A stretch of DNA of 17,230 nt from Hyphochytrium catenoides (taxonomy: Eukaryota > Sar > Hyphochytriomycetes > Hyphochytriales > Hyphochytriaceae): NCBI GenBank assembly GCA_900088475.1, contig FLMG01000761.1, forward strand, positions 111,673 to 128,902, given 5' to 3'. Shown here one piece after another: positions 8,834-17,214 of this stretch. Position 1 is the first letter of the stretch, and the number at the start of each line of letters is the position of its first letter. The translations under genes and the position numbers were made by a program. The notes beneath the pieces are model-generated. The model ran no database searches, was not told the DNA's origin, and saw only the letters and a program-made list of their open reading frames with translations.

Positions 8834-11800
8834 ATGGCCTCTTCCGTCCGCTTCGAGCTGCTGCGAAAGGAGGATCTTCCCGCTTGTCTAGCGCTAGAGC
8901 GCGCCGCCTTTCCAGCGGATGAGGCAGCGAGTGAAGGAGCCCTGCAGATGAGACTAGAGGAAGCACCAGCGTTCTTCCTGGGCTGCTACACCGAGAAGAA
9001 GAAGCTGATCGGGTATATCTGCGGCACATTGACGGCCGAGACGACGCTAAGCCATAGCACGATGTACACGCACAACCCGCTGGGGTCCACGCTCTGTGTA
9101 CACTCCGTCGTGGTCGAGAAGGAGAGCCAGCGGCAAGGCATCGCGACTGCCATGATGAGACATTATGTTAAGAAGATGGTCACTGACCATGTAAGGCAAG
9201 GGCTGACCATCTGACAGCTATCTCTATGAGAACCGTCTCTCTCCTTGCTATTCTCTGACGTGCAATAGTCTGTTTGCTCTCTGCTCTGCTCTCTCTTGCT
9301 CTCCAGCTTCTACCACTTTTCTACCCCATTCTGTCGCCTTTAGACCAGCACTGTCCTATCGTTCTTCTTATATGAAGTCCTCTATTTCTCTCGGCCAGTC
9401 TCCAGCTCTCTCTGTCCTTTCTCATTCTCCATCTCTCTCTCACTGTCCTCTCTCTCTTCCATCAGATGCTATCTCGATGGGTACGTTCTCTCTCTTCTTC
9501 ATATTATGATCGCTGCCTCTTCTGACTCTCTTTCCTCTCAAACCAATCCTCTTCCTCTTTCTCATAAAAAAGCTTGAGATCCGGCGCATAGTTCTCGTGT
9601 CAAAAGCCCACCTCATCCCTTTCTATGTTAATTGTGGCTTTCAGCTGGATGGAGAATCCTCTCTGGTGCATGGTATAACGGGCTCTACTGCTCTTTCTGT
9701 CTTTCCTCTTATCTAGCCGTCTTTTTTGGCCCTCTCACTCTCTTTCGGAGGGATGCTCTATCTTTCTAGCACTCTTCCTCGCTCTGTTCCCTAATCTCTG
9801 CCTCACTGGCCTGTAGTCAATCTCTCGTCCCCTTTGTTCTGACCCACATCTCTCTAGCGTTTACCTCTGTTGGTTCTTGCTCTGTCTCTTTCTGATTCTG
9901 TTTCCTTGTCGCTATATGTTGGACAGGGAAGGACCCCTGGTATGAGCTCTGGTACGACTGCTTTGTGAACCGCTTCGTGAAGATCTATCAAGTGAGCAAG
10001 CACAAGCGTTCTTTCTCTCTCTCTCTCTCTCTTTTTCTCTCTCTCCACCCCTCTCGCTCTCCTCATCGCTCGTACGTTCTGCTGTTCTTCTCCTTCTCTT
10101 CCTTTCCTTTCTAGTAGCTTTTGATTACATTGAAACTTGAATCTCACTCTTGCTGGTTCCTGTGGTGACTCTTTTGCGCGCACTCTTGTAACTGGATTGC
10201 TAGTTATGTCGTCCTTCCTTTCCTATCATCCAAAGAGACGAAACACGTCTGCATGCCATCTTCCATTTCTGCTGGAAGCTGAAGCTTCCCTCTCTCATCT
10301 CTTGACTTCTATAGGTGGACTCCTTCACGGACCAGATTTTCAAAGGCAATCCCGCGGCTGTGGTTGTCTGTTTAAAGCCTGGGGACCTCCTGATTGCTGA
10401 CGAAGAGGACGAGGGAATGATGCAACGCATTGCTTTGGAGATGAACCTCAGCGAGACGGCGTACGTGAAGAGGAAGAAAGAAGGAGTGGACAACATCTTC
10501 TACTTGAGATGGTTCACCCCAGGTGATGGACGCATCACGTAATGTCTCTCCCTGCCCCCTTTTCTTCTCTCTGTCATCTCTTGTTCTTTCTCTTGTTCTT
10601 CTTCTTCTCGTCCTTTCTCTCCTTCTTCGCTTTCTACACAGGTTGTACACTTCTGCCGCCGCGTTTTCAAGTAAACTCAAACTCTGCCGAACGTCTTCCC
10701 TCGCTTTCTCATTGACCGCAGCTGCCGAAGTGGCGCTGTGTGGCCACGCGACTTTAGCTGCCGCTCATGTGTTATATAACGAGGGCTTCGTGGACAAGGA
10801 TAAGACGATCGAGTTCCACACAAAGTAAGGTGCTTCTCAGCAATCTCACCCCTTTCCAAGCCATCATGACAGCTATCATGGCCTGCCTTACTGTCGTCTT
10901 CGTCCCCTTAAGCCTTCCCACTGTACCGTTTTCCACGGGTCTTCCTCTCTTCTGTCGCCGTCTCTCTGTACGTCTTGTGCTCTCTCTCCGCTTTTTGCTC
11001 TCACTACTTCTACTCTGCAAAGGCTCATAGCGGAGCTGTTCCTTTCTAACTCCACGTTTATTCGTTGGCCAGGAGGAGCGGTGTCCTCAAAGCCTGGCTC
11101 ACCACCTCCTACTCGGACACTCCTTGGATCTGCCTTGATTTCCCAGGCGCCACTCCCAAAAAATTGACGGGAGAGGTTGCTTCCTCTCTCCAGATAGAGA
11201 AAGCACTGAACATAGAAGCGAAGGACGTTCTCTTCCTTGGGGAAGACAGAACCAGCGCCTTCGTGGAGATAACAGATGAGGCATTTAAGCGGTTACGGCC
11301 CGATAGCAGCCTGATCAGGGCCATGCCTTTCCGGTAAGTTGGTCTAGAAGTACCTCTTTTACCTTTGAGGACCATTGTATGCCTCAATCGTAGGCATCTA
11401 CCACGCTCAGCTAACGGAGAACTGCCACCTTCTACGTTAAGACTGTGTCTAGGACTACAATTTCATCTTCTCTCGCCGTTGTTTGCTTCAACAGCTGTTG
11501 TTCTCTTTGTACTCCGTCGCTCTAACGTAGCTTGGATTACTTTGCGCAGTTCTCTCTTTCCTCCTATAGTGCCGAACCTGCTATCATTATTTTGCCTTCC
11601 TTTTCGCCTTCTAATTACTTTGTCTCACTTTTTTTTCTATTTCTGTCTTAATGTCGGGGGATCGTCAGGGGCCTTACCGTGACATGTGAGGGCAAATATC
11701 TTGAGAAATATGACTTTGCTAGTCGCTACTTTGCACCTCAAGTTGGAGTGGAGGAGGATCCTGTCACTGGCAGTGCCCATTGCGCTCTCTGCCACTACTG

Positions 11801-11966
11801 GGCAGCAAAGAGAGAGAAGACCCAGCTGCTAGGACTTCAATCCTCTTCGAGGTCAGGAGAGGTGCTAGTCAACCTCCAGAAAGACGGCAGAGTCTTTATC
11901 TCAGGGCCTACCGTAAAGGCGTTGGAAGCGACAATGCCCATCACGCCCAAGTTCTACGTGAGCTAG
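8834..11966 (+). CDS. AANAT-like GNAT acetyltransferase fused to a PhzF-family isomerase/epimerase, seven exons
   Basis: Model: join(8834..9190, 9573..9672, 9927..9991, 10315..10522, 10722..10824, 11073..11333, 11669..11966), 463 aa. Residues 1 to about 167 are a GNAT fold of arylalkylamine (serotonin) N-acetyltransferase type: ERAAFPADEAASE, TLCVHSVVVE, the acetyl-CoA loop QRQGIA (99-104), AHLIPFYVNCGF with the expected Tyr (137), and VHGKDPWYEL. Residues about 170-463 are a full PhzF domain: VKIYQVDSFTD, GNPAAVVV, EMNLSETAYV with the family's catalytic Glu at 221, RWFTP, ALCGHATLAAAH, DFASRYFAP and EEDPVTGSAHCAL. One exon (9927-9991) encodes both DPWYELWYDCF and VKIYQ with no stop or Met between them, so this is one protein. 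Donors include GTAAGG, GTATAA, GTGAGC, GTGATG and GTAAGT. ATG 8834 has G at -3 and +4 and is the first ATG in frame. The real substrates are unknown. The exon 6 acceptor is a CAGGAG tandem. Confidence 0.93.
9466..9480 (+). other. possible 15-nt microexon of the GNAT-PhzF gene
   Basis: CCATCAG then ATGCTATCTCGATGG then GTACGT. It is phase 0 on both sides and would insert MLSRW between residues 119 and 120, where the acetyltransferase goes from helix to the next strand. Related enzymes appear to have a shorter loop, as best I can judge, so I leave it out of the main model. Confidence 0.35.
10014..10032. repeat. (CT)n tract in an intron of the GNAT-PhzF gene
   Basis: About nine CT units just after the GTGAGC donor region, within a longer pyrimidine-rich stretch. 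Confidence 0.8.
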
Positions 11967-13074
11967 GAGAGAGACAGCACACAGCGGGCATCCAATATGG
12001 AAAGAAAGAGAGACTAGAAGAGAAAGAGAGAGAGATAATCGATAAGAGGAGTAGGGAAGAAATGGAAAGAGAAGGAAAGGGGAAACGAGCTAAGACAAGA
12101 AGGAGGAAAGAGAGAGAGAGAAGAAGGGAGAAACGGCTGCACTCGGGAAGGCAACAAAGGGAGATTCGAAAAATCTAGCGGAGTACATGTGGTTCGCGCT
12201 TTTATATAAATAGGTTCACACTTTTTGCAATAGATAACACTCTTTTTGCCCCATAAGTAACTGCTATAGAGCTGATGGCTTTCCTTTCCCTGTCGGGCCT
12301 TAAATGAAAGCCATGGGAAAGAGAGTGAGCTAATAGAAGATACTGGGGTAGGAGAGATGCCGAACTAGGGTGACGGTGTGCTTCCGTTTGTGCAGAGAGT
12401 GGACGCTCACAGGTGCGTGAATGAGATGACGACTGACAGATGGTAGGGACACAAGCCCCAGGCCAACCCTAGCACCTGATGATGCAGATCCGCGAGGGAG
12501 ACACTGAGAAAGAGCTAGATACCGCCATCACTCACCTCTTTGAGCGGGGACTAGTTCCTCTTCCGTCTTCTCGTTCTCTTTGGGGCGAGCTTGCTTGCGT
12601 GCAGCCTAACTCCACACCTCTTTGGATAGAGAGGTGTTTCTAGATCTAGCACTACCGGACGGACAATGCCCGTGAATAGCCAGAGATGAAATTAGAAAGC
12701 TGCCGAACATCCTCTAGCGAGACCTCCCACCGACGTCTTTTAGTACGTTTGAACGTGTTTAGAAAGAAAGAAGCTGGTTCTACTAGCTGCTACTTCGAAG
12801 TCCACCTCCTTTCGGCAGCAGAAGACGGGACTATCAAATGTCAACGCCGATAGACGATAGTAAACAACAGACAAAAGAAAGATAAGGAAAGGTGGCCTTC
12901 CCGTCAGAGTGCTTTGCTGGTGGTGGTGCAACACGTAAAGTTCCTCTGTTGAGCAATTGCTAATAACCTACTCCCAGCAAGTTTATTAACAGAGAGGATG
13001 AAGTACGTACTCCGGAGTAGGTTCCTTATGACAAGGTTGACGCCTCGGCTGAAGTTAGGGTTATTTAGTCAACA
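11967..13074. other. spacer downstream of the GNAT-PhzF gene
   Basis: From about 11990 to 12170 it is strongly GA-rich, probably 3' UTR and flank. TATATAAATA at 12203-12212 is TATA-like. Sequence from 12640 to 13070 is of ordinary, slightly AT-richer composition with many stops on both strands. The only coding suggestion is the small open frame at 12479-12643, listed separately. No RNA gene was recognised. Confidence 0.5.
12479..12643 (+). CDS. candidate 54-aa open frame, unrecognised
   Basis: ATG ATG start, TAG at 12641-12643. The peptide is helical and well mixed in composition (REGDTEKELDTAITHLFERG, then a Pro/Ser-rich end), unlike the low-complexity frames made by GA/CT tracts. An acceptor-like CAACCCTAG lies just before it (ending 12472) and the frame is open back to that point, so it might be an exon. 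A CTAAC-to-AG signature near its end (12606-12630) could mark an intron inside it. No known family. Confidence 0.22.
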   Translation: MMQIREGDTEKELDTAITHLFERGLVPLPSSRSLWGELACVQPNSTPLWIERCF

Positions 13075-13481
13075 ATGAACTTTGGGTCTATGACTCACGG
13101 CTTCACTTTCTCTTCGGTCTTGAGGAGAATGCCTTTCAGTCTGGGAGTCTCTTCTACTGCTCGGGGCAAAGGTTGAGACTGCTAACCCTTCTTCCTCTTA
13201 CACTGGTGCAGAAGTGCTTTGTGTTTACAGTTTCTGTATCCCATGAGACGTGAGACAGAGTCAAGAAGAAGCCAGCAGCAGGGTGAATTATTAGCCTTCA
13301 GCAGTACTCGTAGTAGAACTAGCCTTACCTTTCTCTTTCTCTTCATCGTCTTCTTCTTCCTTTCCATGTCCCTCTTCTCTTCATTTTCTTCCGTTATCTC
13401 ATTTCTCATCTCCGTTTCTGGTGTATCTTCTTTGCAGATGCCCCACCAAGCAGCCGCTTCTTGTACCAATCGGAGAGCTAA
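13075..13481 (+). CDS. candidate small two-exon gene with a presequence-like N-terminus
   Basis: Tentative model: join(13075..13171, 13438..13481), 46 aa. Exon 1 starts at ATG 13075 (A at -3) and encodes a peptide with no acidic residue, several Ser/Thr and arginines (FSSVLRRMPFSLGVSSTARG), typical of a mitochondrial targeting sequence. It ends at AAAG|GTTGAG. The acceptor CTTCTTTGCAG (ending 13437) joins in phase and reads DAPPSSRFLYQSES then TAA. An earlier, excellent acceptor (CTGCTAACCC...GGTGCAG, ending 13210, intron only 39 nt) gives an immediate run to a stop after 11 codons. A purine-rich tract follows the stop, as after two other genes here. The product is unknown; either form may be only part of the gene. 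Confidence 0.28.
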
Positions 13482-13586
13482 GGAAGAGATGGAAAGGAAA
13501 GAGAAGACTAAGAAGAGAGAGACAAAAAGAAGAGAGAAAGAGAGACAGAGAGCGGAGGGAAGAAAGAGCGCTTCAGAGAACAAGAA

Positions 13587-13596
13587 GAGAGAGAGG

Positions 13597-13660
<64 letters not shown>
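13587..13660. repeat. GA-rich microsatellite tract
   Basis: Nearly pure GA over 74 bases with a few GAA interruptions; it makes artificial Arg-Glu repeats in two frames. Confidence 0.85.
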
Positions 13661-13814
13661 CTAGCTTGGCGCTATGAGTGCTTGCCTGTTGAGAAAGCCA
13701 GCTTCTCAGATGTCCATGGGTCCTGGTGACGCTCTCTGCTTTTTTAGCCCCGTCAATCCCTCTCACAGCAGCATCTCGACTATCAGTGGGTGCAGGTGCG
13801 GTACGTCCGTGGGA

Positions 13815-13893
13815 TAAAACAGTAGTCAGGTAAAGAGCGCTCAGGGTTATAAAACAGTAGAGGTAGAGCGCTCAGGGCAGTGTAAAACAGTAG
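13815..13893. repeat. three-copy imperfect tandem repeat, about 34 bp
   Basis: TAAAACAGTAG occurs at 13815, 13850 and 13883. The first two copies are followed by GAGCGCTCAGGG after a slightly different linker, and the third is truncated. The GAGCGCTC core is an 8-bp palindrome. It is not microsatellite-like and no known family is evident. Confidence 0.75.
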
Positions 13894-13898
13894 AGATT

Positions 13899-14004
13899 AC
13901 GTGCGCACTGACTACGAAGTTAGGTACTGTACTGCATCGTTTTCAGTCGCAAAACGAACAATACTCAATACTAACAGAGCGGTTTATCTGTTTAGTGCGC
14001 ACGT
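13899..14004. repeat. 11-bp inverted repeat flanking about 84 bp
   Basis: ACGTGCGCACT at 13899-13909 and its exact reverse complement AGTGCGCACGT at 13994-14004; both contain the palindrome GTGCGCAC. It begins directly after the tandem repeat. Confidence 0.55.
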
Positions 14005-14326
14005 CCTAGACAAGTTATCAATTACTCCGTACATGATGTTGAAGTAGCCATTTGCGTACGCACCTTCAACCCGAGAATAGGAACTCCCAAATCTAGCAAC
14101 AATTACCAAAATTAGGTCGATGCTACGCATTAGTGTTTTTACATCTCCTCCGTCTTTATGTTTGTTAAAGAGAGTATTTCCGGGGAAGCAATAATAGACA
14201 GAAATTTTAGAGATCCTAGGAGAGGAGGAAAGTCCAGACCGCACTTTTACTGCACCACCAATGTCTACCAGTAGTAGCTAATAAGGCGCTACCATAGAAA
14301 GCGAGGCAGACAAACTCTCTAACTAG

Positions 14327-14329
<3 letters not shown>

Positions 14330-14374
<45 letters not shown>
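14330..14374. repeat. (CT)n microsatellite
   Basis: About 22 CT units, continuing as an impure CT-rich stretch to about 14470. Confidence 0.9.
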
Positions 14375-14377
<3 letters not shown>

Positions 14378-14512
14378 TCCCTCCCTTACTCCCTTGTTCC
14401 CTCTCTCTCTTTTTCTCTCTCTCACACACACTCTCTTTCCCTCCTCAACCCGCCCTTACTTTCTTCTCTCCACGTCCGACTTAAAGTGCCCTTTGCTGCA
14501 TAGTTAGTTTGC

Positions 14513-14668
14513 ATGTCTGCCTCGCTACCTAGAACTGCCTCTCCGGCTCCCTTTCGCATGTTTTTTTGTCTTCTGCATCTTCTCGCTCTGGCACTCAGGG
14601 CTTTCTCCATAGAAGGATCAGGAAAGGTGGAGGCGGACGTACTCTGCAATAAAGACGCCACTTTCTAG
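14513..14668 (+). CDS. candidate small secreted-protein frame or first exon
   Basis: ATG 14513 to TAG 14666-14668, 51 codons. Residues 16-32 (MFFCLLHLLALALRAFS) form a strong signal-peptide-like hydrophobic run, followed by a short polar part (IEGSGKVEADVLCNKDA). AAAG|GTGGAG near 14630 could be a donor. Later + strand segments are open in compatible frames (for example MTHYEVLGRKA at 14756 and YLGQSDAFASFILKL at 14852), so this may be the first exon of a gene ending near 14980. No family recognised. Confidence 0.28.
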   Translation: MSASLPRTASPAPFRMFFCLLHLLALALRAFSIEGSGKVEADVLCNKDATF

Positions 14669-15029
14669 AGGCTCTGCCACTTGCTAGCGTGGATCTTGCT
14701 CTTGATTTCTGTCCACTACTACTGGTGTCCGAGTCTGCCTGCATGAGGAAAGAGATGACTCATTATGAAGTTCTCGGAAGGAAAGCGGTGAGAAAAGATG
14801 GAAACAGGTGCCAGAGAAGAGAAAGGAAAGCGGAGAGCTGCGCTTTTGCAGTACCTCGGACAGAGCGATGCGTTTGCTTCCTTCATTCTCAAACTTTCCC
14901 GTTCAAGCAAAACAGAACCTCGGACTGCCAGGAGACACCATCACAGTCTCTTGACAAATCCTGGTACCAGCACCTACTAGCAGCTTCTCTGCCTCTCCAC
15001 TCTCTCGAAGCTTTTCCATCCTAACCAAG

Positions 15030-15902
15030 ATGAGAGTCGCTACGCTTCTCCTTACGGTCTCCGCTGCTCTTCTGGCCAGCGCCACCGCCGAGGTCCCTCA
15101 AAACTTGGACTTGTCTAAGCATGATTGGGACTCGGAGGCTGTTGCCGAAGAACTCTCCTTCAGTGACCGCACTCTCTATGAGGTCGCTGACTATGACTCC
15201 GCTATGGAAGAGGCCCTTGAAGACAGTCTGCTGCAGGAAGAGATCGAAAAAAGCTCAAGGAGATGGCTGGAAGAGCTCTCTGATCTAAACGAAGATATCT
15301 TATCTGGAGACGATGACGATAGCGATGCTGATAATTACCCGGACCTCCTTCCAGAGGCACAGGTCGTTCAAATGCGCTCTGTTCCTTCCGATAGCGGAGC
15401 ACAGCAGCCCAATGATGCCAACTCGCTTCCTCAGGAAGCAGCCGATGCCGCACCTCAGGAGGAAGGAGCGGAATACGAGTTTTCAGTGGACAAGCTCTTT
15501 GATGAGGAGGAAGATGGGCCAGTTCCGTCAAGCTCGGGTCCTGCACAGACCACAGCCTTACCATTCTTAACTGAGTCTGAGGTTGCATCTCTCCCCACTG
15601 CCGGATCAAAGCCGACGACCGAGGAGAAACCCGCGACTTCAGAAGAAGAGAAGACTTCGGAACAGTCAAAGGAAAGTAGCTTTTCTCTCCGAGGTGCAGA
15701 CAACAACAAGGCTGCTGACGAGAAAGAGGAGGAAACAAGCGGATCCAGCCCCGTTCCTATGATTGTCGGTATCGCTTTAGGTGGTGTTGCTCTGCTTGCT
15801 TTGATTGTGGGCTTTATCATCTGGAGGCGGAGGCGTGCCGCTCAGAGCACCGTGGATTTCTCTACCCCTGCGGGCCGGGACTCAGCCTTTTATCATCCAT
15901 AA
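15030..15902 (+). CDS. acidic type I membrane protein, intronless, unrecognised
   Basis: 290 aa, one exon. Residues 1-20 are a signal peptide (MRVATLLLTVSAALL, small residues ASATA before EV as the likely cleavage site). Residues about 21-240 are strongly acidic and low in hydrophobics, with DDDDSDAD, a Ser/Thr/Pro/Glu-rich second half, and no cysteine in this part, so it is probably extended or disordered. Residues about 244-265 are a transmembrane helix (MIVGIALGGVALLALIVGF). RRRR follows as a stop-transfer signal, then a tail of about 20 residues ending SAFYHP. The topology should be N-terminus outside or in the secretory lumen. The start ATG has A at -3 and follows CCATCCTAACCAAG. The opposite strand is also open over long parts but less coherent. 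No family is recognised; it could be a surface or secretory-pathway receptor-like protein. Confidence 0.85.
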   Translation: MRVATLLLTVSAALLASATAEVPQNLDLSKHDWDSEAVAEELSFSDRTLYEVADYDSAMEEALEDSLLQEEIEKSSRRWLEELSDLNEDILSGDDDDSDADNYPDLLPEAQVVQMRSVPSDSGAQQPNDANSLPQEAADAAPQEEGAEYEFSVDKLFDEEEDGPVPSSSGPAQTTALPFLTESEVASLPTAGSKPTTEEKPATSEEEKTSEQSKESSFSLRGADNNKAADEKEEETSGSSPVPMIVGIALGGVALLALIVGFIIWRRRRAAQSTVDFSTPAGRDSAFYHP

Positions 15903-16145
15903 GTCGTTTGTCCGTCTCATCTCTCTCTCTCTTCTCTCTTTTCCTTCTCTATTGACGTCTTCTATCATCTTCCTGCTTGCTTCTTCCCTTCCCTAATACT
16001 AACTTGTTATTATAAATATTAGCCCTACATTCAATGTCTCCCGATTACTATGTCTTCCTGCTTGGACATAATCCATCACCCCGCGAGAGATAAGAGAGAG
16101 AGAGAAAGAGAGCAAGAGAGAGAGCGTTCCCTTCTACTTCTACTC

Positions 16146-16274
16146 ATGCCGTCAGCCTTCACTGACGAGGAAGCATCTGTCCACTAGAGAATGTGTTAGA
16201 GGAAGACGACCATGGGAGAAGCGTGGGAACAGGATCCACGTGCCCCTGCAGAAGAATTGGATGACCTCTTCTGA
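16146..16274 (+). other. possible very small gene or exon pair
   Basis: ATG 16146 opens 13 codons (MPSAFTDEEASVH) to TAG, and ATG 16212 in the same frame opens MGEAWEQDPRAPAEELDDLF to TGA 16272-16274. Removing 21 nt (16179-16199, beginning GT, ending TTAG) would join them into 35 codons. A 21-nt intron is far shorter than any other here, so two unrelated short frames are as likely. Confidence 0.15.
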
Positions 16275-16466
16275 AGATTGTGAGAGAAAGAAGTGTACCA
16301 CGATTGACTCATCCTGGAGGCTCGGATGAGTAGGAGCAACAGAAGAGAGAGAACGAGAGGAAGGGGAGAGAAAAGACAGAGAGAGAGAGAAGAGAGACGA
16401 GGAGGAGAGAGACACAAGAACGAAGCTCACTACTGGAGGAGTACTAAATTATACCGGTGATCAAGT

Positions 16467-16492
16467 ATAATGTGTTACAAAGTAACATTAAT
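16467..16492. repeat. AT-rich hairpin-forming sequence
   Basis: ATAATGTGTTAC and GTAACATTAAT separated by AAA, pairing except for a two-base bulge. It lies in an AT-rich patch between two genes on the same strand. Confidence 0.5.
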
Positions 16493-16623
16493 CAGGAATA
16501 ACTGCCTGTGGATTGACAATATTGTTTATATGGTAGCTGTGCTCCAGCTGTTGGACAGTTGAAGCGTTCCAACACAGCAAGCAGGCAGAAGAGGAGAAAA
16601 AATCCCACGCATCCTTTCGCAGA

Positions 16624-16625
<2 letters not shown>

Positions 16626-16682
<57 letters not shown>
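16626..16682. repeat. (CT)28 microsatellite, longest in the window
   Basis: Fifty-seven bases of uninterrupted CT, continuing impure to about 16745, about 300 nt upstream of the right-edge gene's ATG. Confidence 0.92.
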
Positions 16683-16686
<4 letters not shown>

Positions 16687-16978
16687 CTTTCTCTTTTGCT
16701 CTCGTTCTCTCCCTCTTCCTTTCTGTCTGTCTGCCCTTTCCGCTCCCTTCCATTCCATTATTAACCACGCTTTCCATCCTCATCTTCCGCTGTGCCCTTG
16801 CTAAGCTTCACAAATCGCTGCGGCGCCCAGGGCTCCATTGCCCTGTCCTTTTCCTTTTCATAGGTTGACGAGCCAAAAGAAGCGCCATCATGGTCCAGCG
16901 CCGAGATAGAGAGAGGCACACTCTCGCTGTTATCTTTTGGCTTCGCCTCGTTTGAGTGGTTACCTTTAGACAACGGGC

Positions 16979-17155
16979 ATGGGACCCAAGGGGACGATTA
17001 GAGACGCCCCAAAAGCCGAAGGCAAAGAGAGGAAGGCCCAAGAAGCAGGAGCCGCTCCTGCGTATAACCCTGACAAGTATAAGAGTGACTCCTCCACTGT
17101 CGCCCTCTCCTTCGGACGGCAGCGTCCATTCCAGGAGAATGAGGTCACGGACGAG
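16979..17155 (+). CDS. first exon of a gene leaving the window (partial, unrecognised)
   Basis: ATG 16979, 59 codons, then GAG|GTAAAA, a donor at 17156. An in-frame TAG lies four codons upstream, so this ATG is the start unless that TAG is itself an acceptor. The N-terminus is basic and polar (MGPKGTIRDAPKAEGKERKA), followed by a less charged part (NPDKYKSDSSTVALSFGRQR, then PFQENEVTDE). The downstream intron is CT-rich to the window edge, as in most introns here. Too little is present to name a family. Confidence 0.5.
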
Positions 17156-17214
17156 GTAAAATGATAGAGCCCTTTTATCTTCTCTCTCCTGAGCTTATCA
17201 AGAAGCTTATTCCC

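Larger units (their letters stand above)
13482..15029. other. spacer with microsatellites, tandem repeat and an AT-richer island
   Basis: GA-rich to 13660, then mixed sequence holding the short tandem repeat at 13815-13893 and a less CT-rich island at about 13915-14250. A CT block follows (14330-14470), then the candidate secreted-peptide frame (14513-14668) and open but unrecognised + strand sequence to about 14980. A - strand frame is open in 13984-14241 (NGYFNIMYGVIDNLSRT) without an ATG near its start. The last part should include the leader of the membrane-protein gene at 15030. Confidence 0.45.
15903..16978. other. spacer between membrane-protein gene and the right-edge gene
   Basis: CT-rich just after the stop (15918-15990), AT-rich at 15995-16030 (TTATTATAAATATTAG, a plausible 3' end), GA-rich at 16088-16125 and 16340-16410, then the long CT microsatellite. 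Sequence from 16800 to 16978 has ordinary composition and probably carries the promoter and leader of the right-edge gene. Short open frames at 16146-16274 are noted separately. Confidence 0.5.

Noticed and set aside
10522-10660. Reading exon 4 of the fusion gene on to the later GTAATG donor, or adding the GTTGTACACT segment as an exon
   Set aside because: The donor at 10523 joins RWFTP to AAEVALCGHATLA in phase and restores exact PhzF spacing; the longer versions insert unrelated residues.
14756-14800. DnaJ-like start (THYEVLG) on the + strand
   Set aside because: The rest of the J domain, including the HPD motif, is not found downstream in any frame.
15202-15738. Long - strand frame opposite the membrane-protein gene
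   Set aside because: Shadow of the + strand gene: no ATG at its start, and the + strand product has a coherent signal peptide, transmembrane helix and stop-transfer sequence.
16861-16950. Similarity of CGCTTCTTTTGGCT (- strand) to the start of U2 snRNA
   Set aside because: The following U2 branch-recognition and Sm-site sequences are absent; the resemblance is limited to about a dozen bases, and a second AGCCAAAAGA-type copy nearby suggests a simple inverted repeat.
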